Shown here: in pieces, positions 1 through 12,095 of the stretch | Numbering within the stretch: position 1 is the first letter of the stretch | Layout of the letters: each line of letters starts with the position of its first letter | Made by a program: the position numbers and the translations under genes | Origin: Proales similis | Taxonomy: Eukaryota; Rotifera; Eurotatoria; Ploima; Proalidae | NCBI GenBank assembly: GCA_019059635.1 | Contig: JAGVRJ010000005.1 | Location: 992,001 to 1,056,000, forward strand | DNA length: 64,000 bases | Reading direction: 5' to 3' | Notes under the pieces: model-generated | Databases searched by the model: none | Told to the model about the DNA's origin: nothing | What the model saw: the letters and a program-made list of their open reading frames with translations, nothing else

Positions 1-3000
1 AATATGAAGCCGGCCATCACGATTGTGATCACAATGAACTGCACCAGCGTCGACTGATTGTCGAGGAAGAACGCACTGAAAGGAGAAACTCCGTCGCTTG
101 AGATCAAAAAGAGTCCATCGTCGGCGCCCAGCAAAACGTTCTGGAATCTCTGTCCGTGTCCTTCAATGTCGAACGTGCTCAGTTTGAGCTGCATTATCCT
201 CTGGTATTCCGAAAGCTGAATCTTAAGCATTTGATAGTTGGACTCTGAATTGAACAGCAGCAGTTTGACTCTTCTCAGCTGCTCTGGTTGATTAGCTTCT
301 GATTGCAAGTGAATGTCGATTAGGAAGGCGCCAGTCGACGGCTCGCTTAGACTGAGTTGGTGCAGATTGTCGAGAGTGAATTGTTTGGCCGAGTCGACCA
401 GCACAATCTCGTTCGGCTGCGACATGAGCTTACGCGCGCTCTTAATCGCTGACGATTGATTCAAACCGAACAGAACATTCGACTTAAGCTGGTCAATGTT
501 GATCACAACCGGCTCAAGCGCAGTTTTCTGCTGTCTGATGTGAAAAGAAAATCGAGCAATCGATTCTTGTGTTGTGTCAACTCTCGGCCCGTAGTCTGTG
601 GCTCTGAGCGCAAACTCAATCAATCCGGTTGAGTTGTCTAGCTTGGCCAAATTGCACCAGACTGTCAGCTGACAGACCAGCCTCGACTGTTGGCTCTGAT
701 CTCGGTCAATATAGAACAAAAGCGCCTCTGAATTGCGGGCGTCGAGCATTTCAATTCTGATCGTCTTGTAGCATTTCTCGTCGCCGAACAGGAACTTCTC
801 GGGCTTGGAGCGCAGCTCGTTGTTAAACAGCTGAGAGTTTGTGTTGAATCGGTCTAAATCGACCAGAGTGATCGGCTCACTGATTCTTTCGAATTGAGCC
901 GATTTGCTGCTGTTCAAGTTCGATGGCGACAACTCGACCAAAAGTTCGATGCGGTCTCGCTCAAACTTGGGCGAATGGTCGTTTTGATCGACTACGTTTA
1001 TGGTCAGATTGAGAGTGGCGTTTTTGCTGCCTCTCTCCGCCTGGTCTTGGGCAATCACGTTCAACAAAATCTTGTCTAACGCGTGCTCCTCTCTATTCAA
1101 AGGTCGAAGAAGCTTCACTTGGCCAGAATGCTTGTCAAGAGTGAAAGTGGAGTCCAGAAGGTATTTGGCCTCTTCTGCAGTTCGAGTAACGGCCACGAAA
1201 GGATTGGTGCCCCATCGGTATCGTACTTGGCCGTTTTTGTCATCGTCCAAATCGATCGCTTCGAGTTTGAATAGAACTGGCCACTGCTCGACTGGCTCTT
1301 GTAGGGCGTCCGGTGCGTACATGTTTTCCAGAATGCTCAGCTCGGTTCGAGAGGGCGCGAATTTCGGAGCGAAATTGTTCTGATCTAAAACGAACAAATT
1401 GATGCGCACTTTGTTTTCTAGCTGAGGCCGAGTTCCGTTGTCCTGAATTTTCATCTCGATCGAATAGGTTTCAATTTGACTGTGCTGAAGAGAGCTGTCA
1501 AGCTGCAGGGTGTAGAGTTTCTCGCCGATCTTGTTCAACTTGACCGGAACTGGACTAAGTGACTCGTATTGGCCAGGGAAGCTGTCAAGGCCAAGCGCTT
1601 TTAACTTGCTCTCTCTCGACTCGATTGTCGAGTTGGACGGCGTTTTCTGGTAGACAGGCTCGAGCGAAATTGACTTGATGGTGCCATTCTCGCTGGCGTC
1701 CGGGTCGTTGATGGCCACATAGGCCAGTATTTGATTGATGGCAACGTGCTCGCTCACATACAGGTCCACAGTTCGCTTGTTAGCGCGGCCAAAGTTTGAT
1801 CGCACTCTAATCGAAGGTGCGTTGTCGTTTATGTCGTTTACTTGAATATTCACTTGACAGTACGAGTAGAGCATGGAGGCATACGAGGCCTCCACACTGA
1901 AGCGAATGAGGCCGCGCTCATTAGACGAGCTCGTATATCGTTCTCGATCAATATTCTGACGCTGAACGATCAGTCCGCTCACTGATTCGATATTTACTGG
2001 CAGGTCGTTCAGATATGCCTCGTCTTCGGTGTCCGACAGAAAAGATCCGGAGCTCATGAATGGAACAATGCGATATTTTATGGTCTCATCTGACTGAGCG
2101 CCCAAGAAGACAGCACGAACCCGTCCAATTTGAGTGTTGAGCGGCTCGTTTTCGCTAATGCTGAACGTATACGTGTCTCTGTCGAATACGGGCCGTTCGT
2201 ATCGCTGGTCAATCAGATTAACGAGCAAGTAGGTGAAGCTTTTGGCCGAAGGCTGTGCGCTTCGGCTAACTTCGAGTCGGAACAGAAAGCATTTTTGCCT
2301 AACCGAATCCTGCTGCTTGTCGACCAGCTCAAGGTAGAGCTTCTCTTCCTCGCGATCGTAATTCAAATCAAAACGATTGCGTCCAGATGCTTCTAATGTA
2401 CAATGGCTGGTCAGTTCGTTGAGCATTCGCCGATCTTGATTAGAAAGTGACTCTTCAAGCGGCTTGGCGAGCACTTTTAGTTCAAACTTGTTCATTTTTC
2501 TGTTTGGTTTCGATCTGTACGGGTCAACTTGGCCCGTAGAGTCAATCAAGAGCACGCGACTGTTTTCAGATCCGACTGTGTACGTGACGTTCAAATACGC
2601 TCGTCTGAATTCGGGCGCTTTTAGGTCCTCGCTGAGGTTGTCGCGAAGATTGAGCTCAATCTCTTGCTGTCTGTCCGAGTCTGCCGCTCCAAGTTTGAGA
2701 TTGACTTGGCAAGTGCCGGTCAGATCGCATGTGAACTGGTTGGCGCACAGATTGACCGTTCGTTGGCCAGAGGCGATTAGCTGCGGAGAAGGGCAAAGAT
2801 GTGACCATCGCATCTGCTGAGCGGGCCCAGTCCAGACGACTTGATTGCTCGACTGGTTGATGCTGATCGGCACCTGGGAGCTGATGAACTCGAACGAGTC
2901 GAAAGTTTGAAGATTGTGCGAATCGAGTTGACAGAGCACGTTGCTGTGTGAATTTAAATCGCAGATTGGTTTGAATGTAGCGACGCCGGTCGAGCTCAGT

Positions 3001-3038
3001 AAGAGAGCGGCCGAGACGACAAGCTGAACTAGTTGCAT
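1..3038 (-). CDS. Protocadherin-like cadherin, ectodomain (3' end off window)
   Basis: One open frame of 1012 codons starts at the ATG at 3038 and is still open at the left edge. The first ~20 residues form a signal peptide (MQLVQLVVSAALLLSSTG). Cadherin linker motifs recur: a DINDNAP-type calcium motif near residues 404-411, a degenerate DQNNFAP near 553-560, DQNDHSP near 685-691, and DxDxxxNG-type repeats between them. Spacing fits about six or seven EC repeats, as in protocadherins. The last ~15 visible residues (VQFIVITIVMAGFI) begin the transmembrane helix, so the cytoplasmic tail lies outside. The expected role is calcium-dependent homophilic adhesion at the cell surface. The first EC region is cysteine-rich and divergent. 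The whole ectodomain is intronless, as in many protocadherins. The subfamily cannot be settled without the tail. Confidence 0.85.
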   Translation of the reverse strand, partial: MQLVQLVVSAALLLSSTGVATFKPICDLNSHSNVLCQLDSHNLQTFDSFEFISSQVPISINQSSNQVVWTGPAQQMRWSHLCPSPQLIASGQRTVNLCANQFTCDLTGTCQVNLKLGAADSDRQQEIELNLRDNLSEDLKAPEFRRAYLNVTYTVGSENSRVLLIDSTGQVDPYRSKPNRKMNKFELKVLAKPLEESLSNQDRRMLNELTSHCTLEASGRNRFDLNYDREEEKLYLELVDKQQDSVRQKCFLFRLEVSRSAQPSAKSFTYLLVNLIDQRYERPVFDRDTYTFSISENEPLNTQIGRVRAVFLGAQSDETIKYRIVPFMSSGSFLSDTEDEAYLNDLPVNIESVSGLIVQRQNIDRERYTSSSNERGLIRFSVEASYASMLYSYCQVNIQVNDINDNAPSIRVRSNFGRANKRTVDLYVSEHVAINQILAYVAINDPDASENGTIKSISLEPVYQKTPSNSTIESRESKLKALGLDSFPGQYESLSPVPVKLNKIGEKLYTLQLDSSLQHSQIETYSIEMKIQDNGTRPQLENKVRINLFVLDQNNFAPKFAPSRTELSILENMYAPDALQEPVEQWPVLFKLEAIDLDDDKNGQVRYRWGTNPFVAVTRTAEEAKYLLDSTFTLDKHSGQVKLLRPLNREEHALDKILLNVIAQDQAERGSKNATLNLTINVVDQNDHSPKFERDRIELLVELSPSNLNSSKSAQFERISEPITLVDLDRFNTNSQLFNNELRSKPEKFLFGDEKCYKTIRIEMLDARNSEALLFYIDRDQSQQSRLVCQLTVWCNLAKLDNSTGLIEFALRATDYGPRVDTTQESIARFSFHIRQQKTALEPVVINIDQLKSNVLFGLNQSSAIKSARKLMSQPNEIVLVDSAKQFTLDNLHQLSLSEPSTGAFLIDIHLQSEANQPEQLRRVKLLLFNSESNYQMLKIQLSEYQRIMQLKLSTFDIEGHGQRFQNVLLGADDGLFLISSDGVSPFSAFFLDNQSTLVQFIVITIVMAGFI

Positions 3039-6000
3039 GGTCGAGTTCTCGATCACTCAAACAAAAATGAGCATTGAATGTCTAAAAGGAAAAGAGAAGT
3101 GAACGTTTTAGTCGGAAAATAAACACAACCTAGCGGGAGAAAGAGAGGGAGGCCATTTCGGCATGCTGTCTGTGTTTATTCATGAGATTAGGAGTGCGCA
3201 CGGGACGAGCAGCGCCTTTCAATCTAATGATAGAGGGGCGCGTGTGTTGAATCAATCGGGGACGCGGCTTGCAGCAGCGTATAATCTCCCAATTGAATTG
3301 CGCGATTTGAAAGCGGCGGCGGTGGCTTGCCATCGAGCCGCTGGTGCGACGAGTCGAATGACAATGAATGCAAAAAAAATCGAAGCGAACAAGCGTGCAA
3401 AGATCAAATAGAACAACGCTTATCTCCTAGGGGCGGCGAAAAGCACCGAGGGTAAACAAACCACCGAACGACAACAAACACACATACACACAAGCAGCAT
3501 GCAAATGGACTCGATTGTTGGAAATGTGATCTAATTGTTGCGGGCGGAGGGAGGCGATCGAGCATTCAGCAAGAATATCACATCGAGCCGAGTGCTGGCC
3601 AATGCGATGGCTTGACGGGGCCACGTCTTAGCGCACAGACGGGCGTGCTTGCATGCCTGGCTCAGACTGCACTCACTGAGCAATTGAGCCGCCCGCGCTC
3701 AGCTCTCAATGGAGCTCGCTGCATTTATCGCCGGCCGATACCCTAAAAAATTCAATTAAAGCCAAATGGTCGAATGAAGCAGAGGCAGTGGCGTCGTTGG
3801 TGGAGGCGGCTAGTCGGCAGAGCGATCGATGGAGACCGTTACTACAACCGCGCGCAAGGATGGTGGAGAGTTCAGATTGATGGGCGCCGCTCTGTGCGAT
3901 TCATCGTTAATCCTCACAAATTTCGATTCGTTTTGACCAAAATAAAACACGAAAAAGGTGATTAAGCGAGCTAGATTGTAATTGGACTGATCGCTTGAAA
4001 ACCGAGCCGATCGGTGCGAATTGAAGAAATGCATGGTCTGGACACGCGACACGTGACAAAATAGCGGTTTGAGAGGGGGGCGAGACCGAGCGTCCAACTT
4101 AAGTCAGCCGAAAAGGACCAAGCAGAGGTGAAAGTGAGAAGCAGCCGTAAAGCTGCGAACAAGCTCAAACACAGACACACACACAAATAGGGCAGCAGCG
4201 CTTTATAAAAGTAAAAAGTGAAGTAGAGAGGTGTTGGCGCCAGCGTTATTTATAAACAAGCTTGTTGTTTGATTCGGGCTTCGAGAGTGGATCTCGCCAT
4301 TAGAAACAGAAATCAAATCATGATTCAATTTGGATCGTCAAGAGAGTTGGCATTAGAGCGAACGAAACCAGCGAGACGTGCCAACTTAGTCGCGCAAATA
4401 TTTGGATCGGTTTTATGTAATTAGTAAAACGGATCGAAAAGGGGCGAGGCCACGCACACACCTTGAACAAGTCGCGCGGAGCTATTTACTTCCGGCCAAT
4501 CAGGCGGAGGTGAAGACGAGATATTTTTTAGGGCCCTGTTGTAAAAGTACTCGAATTACGTTGGCCATTAAATGTCAGCAAGCCGTGACGCACTGCTTAA
4601 TGGCCATGCATGTGATGCAATAAAAGTGCGTGATGGATTGTAATTCAGCGCCGACGAATGGCGAGTGTCACCTGACAGCTTGACTCCAGACCATGTTTAT
4701 GTACATGCGGGGTCGAAGCCAACGGAGTGCCGAGGCTTAATTAAGTTAAGAGGAAGAGAAATGAGCATGACGAACATGAGCATGAAGAGGAAGCATGAGG
4801 TACAAGAAAACTTTTTTAGAGCTTCTCGGTCAAACTTAAGAAGCAACAAGTCGATGTTGAATAGAAAGCAAGCCGCGAACGACGACGATGACACGAGTCG
4901 CCAGCATTCTAACGGTTTCTGTTTAAGAACAAACAAAATCGGCAATGAAATGAGAATTGAATTGAGTTGACTTGAACGACGACATGTGGCCACCTGCCGA
5001 TCGTCGGGTTGCTCAATCATGCTCGGAGCGTCGAGAGCCCATTTGAATGAAATCTAATCAACAACGAAGAATTTTCAAGTGCAAACAGCTTGAAACAGCG
5101 CTTCCACTATTCCTTTCGAGTGGCCTTCTATAATTGCGATCTCCTGCTGGGTGCTCGTCTCTAATCGAATTGTGCGCAACTCTAATGCGCCTCGATCTAC
5201 CACTGGCCAAACTACGATTGACTGACTGCCTTGTTGAATGACCGCTGTGTGTTGCATACTTCAAACATTCTGCTGATCCAATTTGCTAATAAAAACTAAC
5301 GATACGAGTCCATTCAGCCGAAGCGAATGTGTTTTGATCGCCAATCAAAAGGCGGATATGGCGCTGACAGCGAGTCAACTGCGGCTCTAATTCTTTTCCT
5401 CGTTCAATCTTCACCTAGCCAGAATAATAGCGGTCCTCTCTAGTTTTCTCTCTCTCTCTTTCTCGTTTGCTCTTCCTTTCCCTTCTGATGGTTTCTTTTT
5501 GCTCCGACGACCTTAGACTCGCCTCTTTGACCGCCTGTCAAAACGTATTTGTGTAAAAACGTGAATTTAAAAAGTTGAAATACAATCGTGCGCTGATTCG
5601 AACGGCAATTAGAGCGGCCGGCGTTGTGAGGATGCCATTAGAGAAGCGGACATAGCTGTCAACAACGAACGTCTAACGAGCGAATGATTAGCGAGAGGAT
5701 CACTGCCAGCCAGTGATCGCATACCTGAAGTGAAGCGGTCCGGCGCTAGAGATGATGCTCAGAGTCACAAGCGGCCTTGAGGCGCATGCACGAGTTCACC
5801 TGTGTGTGTGTAATTGAAAATCGCATCCAGCGTAAATAATTCCAGACCTTATCACTCGCATTCTTACACTCTTAATTAATCGCTCGTCCGCCTTTTGACA
5901 CTACACACGGACCAACAGGCGGGCATGTTTGCGATTAATTAGACGAGCAGCGAGCGAGGTCGTACGAGAGCAGCATTCGTCAAGGTAAACACGGCCTGAC

Positions 6001-9000
6001 GCGGCGAACGGTGAAAAGGTAAACATTGCAACGCGGTTAGAATGCGGCAGCAGGTTACTGTTTGCCAAGCAGAACTTAACCACGCCGCCACTTCAAACAT
6101 GCAGCGGCCGCTTGCCTGCCTCATGTGTTTTGGATAAAAATGTAATAAGCTCGCGCGCTTGTTTACATTTAGCCCTCAATATTGGTCTTAATTAATTCTG
6201 CATACTTCCAGCAGCTAGTTGACCACCGTGTCGTAGCTGGCGCTTCCGTTCACACAATCACTGCGCATGGACAGGCGATATTAAATAGCCAAAAAGAGTA
6301 AAATAAGATGAAAATCTAATAAAAGTAAAGAGAAAAGAATGAACAAGAGTAAAAATAAAATTGGGTCGCTCGAAACGCTCTGATTCTGATTAGAGCACAA
6401 TAATCAAAATGGACAGGCGACATGAGTTGCTCGTTGCCTCCACTCTTCTCAATGTCTTTGTCAAATGAGTGTCTGTGCTCGAAATCCTTTTCGCTCTCGC
6501 TTGTGTACTTATTTGCCATCTTCTTTATATAGATTTTCGATTTTATATGAGTGGAGGGCTTAATTGCCAGGCGATGGACATTTTATTGAGGGGACGCGCG
6601 CGCACGCTTGAGAATAGATAAAGTCAGACTGTGTTGGCTGCTGCTACGACTGCAATGAGATTCGTTTCGCTCGATCGATTCGACGGCTGCTCGTTTAGCT
6701 GTCCAGCCATGAATCGATCACTCTTGACTAGCCGGCCGATTTCCACATTTGGCGCGCCATGAATGCTCGCTTAATTGTTGCCTATTTGAAATGCAAATCG
6801 CTCTGCGTGCCTCGTTCGCCAACGACTCATCTTCGCATTTCCTCAGACACTCAATGTCCACCCTTCACTCTCTTTCTCTCGCTCTCTGTCCGGCCGGCTG
6901 GATGGCCTCTTTAGCGCACTCTTTCGCCTTTTCTCTCTGGCGGCTCTATGCCACTGTCTCTGTTCTCCTCCTCTTCTCTTTTCTCCTTCTCCCTTGAGTG
7001 TCCATGAGGAACACAAAGGAATCGGCCTAGTAAATAAGAAATTCATGAAGCCGAGTGCTAATTAGCGCCGGGCCAACCGTTCATTTCGCTCTCGCTCATA
7101 ACCACAGTCGAGTCGATTTCTTAACCGAATCGAAAATAAAATGCTATCGAAACAGTACACTCACACACATACACAGGCGGTCGGGATCCCTCAGCTGCGA
7201 TATTCTGATTGCCAGGCGATTTTCAACACTCGTCCGTATAATTATCGAGGCTGTGATTGCGGCCTGGAGATAAGCGTCATGCGCCGCTTTCCCATCGGAC
7301 TTGTAGTCAATCCGTCCTACTTGGCTAATCTGCGCTTAAAGTGGCGATTAGCAGTAATTGAAATTTAAAAACGCGCAGGAATAGAGCTTCACGCTCTGTT
7401 ATGGTCGGCGCTGCCCCGATCATCAACTCCATCACACTCGCACCGTCCGTCCATCTGGCTGAACGAACCTCTAGCGGAAAAAAGAGATAAGCGAGCGGTC
7501 TTCATTGCTCGGAGTTGGTATTTAAAACAACTTGCTCGTCGATCTGCTCTAATCCGAGCGCACGAGGTCGCTGCGAGTCCGAGTGGTGTAAATATTTCGG
7601 AAATAGAAAGCGCGTTTGGAGGGAAAAAAATAGTTCATGAGAGCGCCAAATAAAAGAGAAGAGGGAAAGGGATGGGCTCGGACGGTGAATCGCAAATCGA
7701 ATACCGTTCAAAAGCGCTTTTAACTCTTAACCCCATAAGCCGTGTGATGACAGTGATGGAAGGGCTCGACTCGGCTCAGACCAACTGAGTTGGCCGCTCG
7801 CTGTCAGCTGAATAGCAAAGCTTAATGCACGCATAAACAAATAGGAAGATTTGAGAGACTGGCTCGCCCTTCCGCTGTTCGTGGTTGCGCCACCGCTTCA
7901 CAATCGCCTATTTGCGAATGCATTAGCAACTCTCTTGTGTCCTAATGGACTCTGAAAAAGCGGACACGGACGGCGAGGCGGCTGACAAGAGTGCGTAACC
8001 AGTGTCCGGCAGGCAGCTACCGACTGACCGAGCCGAGTTTACTTGCTCAAGTGAATTAGAAGCGGCCGGGCGGAGAAAATGTTGAAAAACTGGGCCGCCG
8101 CCGTCAATGTATAATGTGAGTTTGTATGTATTCGGCAAACATTGAAGCATGAAATCGGATACGGCATGAAGCGATCTTCCTTAATTCAATTTGTCAACAC
8201 ACCGCGAGTCTTCTCAAGCAGCGTCAAAATGCACAAAAGAAAGTGAAGCCGGCCGGCCGGTCAGGCGCATTCAGGCCAAGCTTGCCTCTCATCTCCGCTT
8301 TCGTTTGGCATCAAACTTGAGCGGAGTGTATTTGCAGCGTCCTAGTTGTGTGGCTCATTTTGCAGTTGTTCCTACAAGATGAAAATAATGATCATCATGA
8401 TGATGATGGTGATGCGGGCACTGTAAGGGCCAGCAGACAAAGGATCGGAAGCGCAGGCGAGACCGATGGCTGGCCGCTCGGCGCGGGCAATGTAATCAAT
8501 CTTGTTTCGCTACTTAATGCCCAACTTTGGCTACATCGAGGCCGCGCTGGAGCTTATCTGTGATCTCAATTGATCGATCAAATCGATCATCAATCTTGTT
8601 CTCTGAAAGCAGACACGCATGGGAGATGCTGCACCGGCCTTGGCTCGTCCAGGGATTCTAAGTCCTTCTCTATGCTCGTCTGCTTTCCGCTGCTTCTCAC
8701 ATTCGGTCGCTGTTTTAATTAAAACACGACGCGTACCCGAACGGGCACAGAGCAGGCAGGGGCCCTATACAACAACAACCACCACAACCACACAATAGCA
8801 TAGACGAATAAAAACATTGAAGCAAAGACACGGTACGTTAAATAAATTAAATGAATCTATTAGCAAATTGGACAGGCATGTCATGAAGCGGACCATGTGA
8901 GTCGGAAATCGAGTGTGTTGTTTCGATTAGGATTAGGAGAGCGTGTTGGGGCGGAGGCGGCGACCACCACGGAAGCCATTAGAAGGGCAAGGTGAGCGCC

Positions 9001-9338
9001 GCCCGGCGCCACTCCTCGCTTCGTCGATTTCGTTTGATCGAGCTTGTCATTCGCTTCTTATAATTGTATGCAGATTAGATTAAATTGAGAATGTAAGTAT
9101 AAGTAAATGTTTGGCCTTATCAGATCGGCTCGTTAATTTGAATTTCAAATCACTTGGTGCATTGGCTTGCAGTGCCGACCTTTGCGCTCTTTGGCTTAAC
9201 TAGTGATCGCCTGTGTTTTCTCAATCGACAATGTTATTGCAGCTTAAACTTTCTTGGCCAATTAGAGCTCTCGTCCTTTTGAGCTCTTTCGCTCTCATCT
9301 GCAGCGCTCTACTTCACTTGCTTAATAAACTCTCGCTT

Positions 9339-9355
9339 TCTCTCTCTCTCTCTCT
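9339..9355. repeat. (TC)n microsatellite
   Basis: A dinucleotide TC run inside a wider CT-rich stretch. It produces a spurious Ser/Leu-rich open frame on the plus strand. Confidence 0.9.
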
Positions 9356-10256
9356 GTGTTTCTCTCTTTCGCTTATTTTCTGGTCTTCCGCTTTGCATTT
9401 ATCGCCCAATCGGATCAGCTCTTTGAATCTAATCGTCTCGATTGTTTCCAATTGCTCTTCACTTGCGTTCAAGCCGAGATCAAAAGACATGCACGCACAC
9501 CACGCGCATGTTTGCTCGCTAGTCGATTCATATCAGAGGTCAGTTCGCCCCCGGCACACTCTCTCTCTCTCACTCGACTCTCTCTGGCTCGACTGTCTTT
9601 CGCTTGGTATCTGTGTTCCCTTCAATTCCCCCCGATCTGCCCTCTCTGAGTCTTTAACTTTCAAGAGTCATTTGTGTCCGTCTCAGCTGAGTCGTTTCGA
9701 ATGATCGATTCAAAAATAAAATCGCAATTTCTGCAGATCTCAAGCTCTTCGAGTAAGAAAATAAAAAGCCAGAAGATACAAACTCGTTGTCAATTAAATC
9801 GATCAATCGAGGCGATTCGCTTCTATTGAGAGGCTTGTAGCTTTGAGTTCACTTCTTCACCCACGCTCTGATGTGCTCAAACCAAGTGACGAGAGCAGTC
9901 GATCGAGTGCCAAGTGAATGCATCGAGGCATAGCTGTTTGCGTTGGCTTTGAGATTTAGCTTCTCAAGCACTCAAACTTTTCCCTTCTACTTGCTTCCAA
10001 CTACAAGGGAATGAAGTTATAAACGAAGCCCTCAACTCAATCCGACTCAATTATTTCTCAATCCAAAAAAGCAGAACAAGTTAAAGGACGAAAACAAGTT
10101 TACTTGTACGCCAAAGAGGCAGAAATGTTAGAAAGCTCGAGTTTAAGAGTGACCACCTTCTCAACTCGTCAGTACGAACGTAAAGCAGTGGCAAATCAAA
10201 TCTGTATAAAAAAAGGAAACGAATGTGAAAATAGAAAGCATAAACCGTAAATTGGA

Positions 10257-10268
10257 GGGGGGGGGGGG
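10257..10268. repeat. Homopolymer G12
   Basis: Twelve consecutive G, about 100 bp beyond the stop codon of the MFSD8-like gene; probably in or near its 3' flank. Such runs can form G-quadruplex-like structure and are prone to sequencing error. Confidence 0.9.
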
Positions 10269-10368
10269 CGTAAATTTCAGTTTTGGCATTGAATTGGTCA
10301 CAAATGATTTGATTATTCAGTTTGATAGTTGCGCTCGACTAGAGTTGTGTTTACATTCTCTGCTAGCG

Positions 10369-11904
10369 TTACTTGGCATCTTCTGAATTTGGCCGCAAAC
10401 GCCTGAATGACAAGATGGTGAATATAAGAACAAAGATTACAAACACAAGTGTGAACGAAAAGAGAACAAGAGGTGCTTTGACAAACGGCCCAGCGAACAG
10501 GGGACCGGCAATTGTGGCTATGCCGAGAACGCCTCTCTGAATTCCTTGCCCTATGCCCTGAATGCGGTCATCGATTAGCTTTGTGAACAGGGCAGAGCTG
10601 GTGATGGCGATTGCCGGCAGGCCGAGAAGATCGAATATCACAAACAAAACAAATGCAGGAAAGAATTGCTGATTTAAAGCGCCATTGGCTTTGACGCTAG
10701 TCTGAGTCGTTTCACTTGTTGTTGCCGAGTCGGTCGAATTTGCTACTTGAGGCTCACTAACATTAAAACCGGTGTCGGCCGCTACGCCGTTGGTTGCCTC
10801 GTATGGCTGGGCGAATGGCAAGCAAACGCAGGCAATCACTAGACCGCATGTGATGCTGATCAATCCGATAAGCAGAATGGAGCGATCCTCCAGCTTCATA
10901 GACAAGAGCTTTATGAAGACAAAGCTGACGATAATGATCGAGCCGCCCACACAGAAGAGAATTGAATTCTGAAGTTCGGTCCAGTTGAACATGAGCTCTG
11001 TGAACGGGGTGACGATCGTCTCTATGCTCGTCTGATTGAAGTAGGTGAAAAACGTGATGGCGAGAAGGGCGAATATTTCCACTCGCATGAAACTCTCGCC
11101 GTAGTTTTTCAAATTGCTCAAGCTCATCTCTTCGCCGTGCTGCAAGTTGTCTGTCTCTTCTTCGTCACATTGTTGGGCGTGTCTGGCGCGCATTTCTTCC
11201 GCGCTCAGATCTCGATAGAGTAGCGCCATTAAACAGAAACAGATCGCCCAGAGCAGAGCCATGAATAGGCCCGGCGACGATTTCCTATCCACTACGAACT
11301 CGTCGAATAGAACAAAGTCGAGTTTGCGAAGGAAAAAATTAAATGCCGGTCCGAACATGAGACCGAGTTGACGAGAAGCCATCGCAAGTGAGATCAATGT
11401 AATCCTTTGCTTTTGATTTGTTGTGCGCGCAATATAGGCAAGCGCCACTGTGGACGCTCCCAGACACAGGCCGCTTACTAGACGGCCGAGCAGAATGAGA
11501 TATTTGCTGCCGCCCGCGAAATAAATTAAATGTCCGACGATGCCGAATACAATTGAAATTAAATAAAACGTTTTGGCACGTCGCATCGAGTCGGACAGTT
11601 TGCCCATAACAAGGCCGCAAACAACGCCGCTGAATGAGTAGGCGCTCACTGCAAAGCCCATAAATATTCCGGTCGCATCGTAGTCACCGCTGAGTCGATC
11701 CCAGAGCGTAGGAATGATGATGGCAAAATCGCAGCCGGTTAGAAAAGCGTAAAAAAATAGACAAGCGTAGTTGAGGCGCAGTTTGGTGTTGAAGTGTCGA
11801 TGATTCGAATCTTCCTCGCCGGTCAGACTCTTCATTTCGGACTGGTCTCGAGACCGGCCCGCCTGTATAGTCTCGATTCGCGAGATAATTCCCGTCTCTG
11901 ACAT
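10369..11904 (-). CDS. MFSD8: MFSD8/CLN7-like major facilitator superfamily transporter
   Basis: Single exon, 511 residues, from the ATG at 11904. The N-terminal ~40 residues are charged and cytosolic; about 12 hydrophobic helices follow in two halves, split by a loop near residue 240 (DEEETDNLQHGEE). Family-like stretches include GKLSDSMRRAK after TM2 and, in the second half, a segment equivalent to the MFSD8 ETIITPxT...LLSxKxxxRxILL region (here ETIVTPFTELMFNW and KLLSMKLEDRSILL). MFSD8 (CLN7) is a lysosomal/endosomal membrane protein linked in vertebrates to neuronal ceroid lipofuscinosis. A luminal loop near residues 365-400 is Ser/Thr-rich with N-glycosylation sequons. The MFS fold is certain; the MFSD8 assignment rests on remembered alignment, and a sister MFS group remains possible. 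Confidence 0.75.
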   Translation of the reverse strand: MSETGIISRIETIQAGRSRDQSEMKSLTGEEDSNHRHFNTKLRLNYACLFFYAFLTGCDFAIIIPTLWDRLSGDYDATGIFMGFAVSAYSFSGVVCGLVMGKLSDSMRRAKTFYLISIVFGIVGHLIYFAGGSKYLILLGRLVSGLCLGASTVALAYIARTTNQKQRITLISLAMASRQLGLMFGPAFNFFLRKLDFVLFDEFVVDRKSSPGLFMALLWAICFCLMALLYRDLSAEEMRARHAQQCDEEETDNLQHGEEMSLSNLKNYGESFMRVEIFALLAITFFTYFNQTSIETIVTPFTELMFNWTELQNSILFCVGGSIIIVSFVFIKLLSMKLEDRSILLIGLISITCGLVIACVCLPFAQPYEATNGVAADTGFNVSEPQVANSTDSATTSETTQTSVKANGALNQQFFPAFVLFVIFDLLGLPAIAITSSALFTKLIDDRIQGIGQGIQRGVLGIATIAGPLFAGPFVKAPLVLFSFTLVFVIFVLIFTILSFRRLRPNSEDAK

Positions 11905-12095
11905 TTACACAGACGGATTTGCCTCTTTCAATCTGCAACAATTAGTCAAACATTGTGAATGAAACGCAAATCGAATTAAACAATTCAAACAACTGAATCA
12001 TAACGTCCAGTGGATCGACAAAATTAACCGAGGCAGTCCGATTGAAAAGGCTTTATTCTTTAAAAAGGAGATTACGATCACTGATCGTACGATGC

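Larger units (their letters stand above)
3039..10368. other. 7.3 kb non-coding block upstream of the protocadherin
   Basis: I find no convincing gene here: open frames are short, low in complexity, and lack domain-like composition or splice support. Visible features are four TTAATTAA octamers (4737, 5872, 6188, 8715), a near-palindromic TATA-like CTTTATAAAAG at 4201-4211 that could serve the minus-strand protocadherin with a ~1.1 kb leader, CT-rich tracts near 5445-5485 and 9339-9355, and a G12 run at 10257. I recognise no tRNA or conserved microRNA seed. The size is striking against gaps of 60-300 bp elsewhere, so a cis-regulatory domain or long 5' introns are the likeliest content (inference). 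Confidence 0.55.

Noticed and set aside
4201-4211. TATA-like CTTTATAAAAG as the protocadherin promoter
   Set aside because: Too far (about 1.2 kb) from the start codon, nearly palindromic and without a clear initiator; mentioned only as a possibility.
5590-5620. GATTCGAAC, similar to a tRNA T-arm on the minus strand
   Set aside because: No acceptor, D or anticodon stem could be drawn around it.
9213-9704. 163-codon plus-strand open frame with a hydrophobic, Ser/Leu-rich start
   Set aside because: It is generated by CT microsatellite sequence, is low in complexity, and has no domain, splice context or polyadenylation context.
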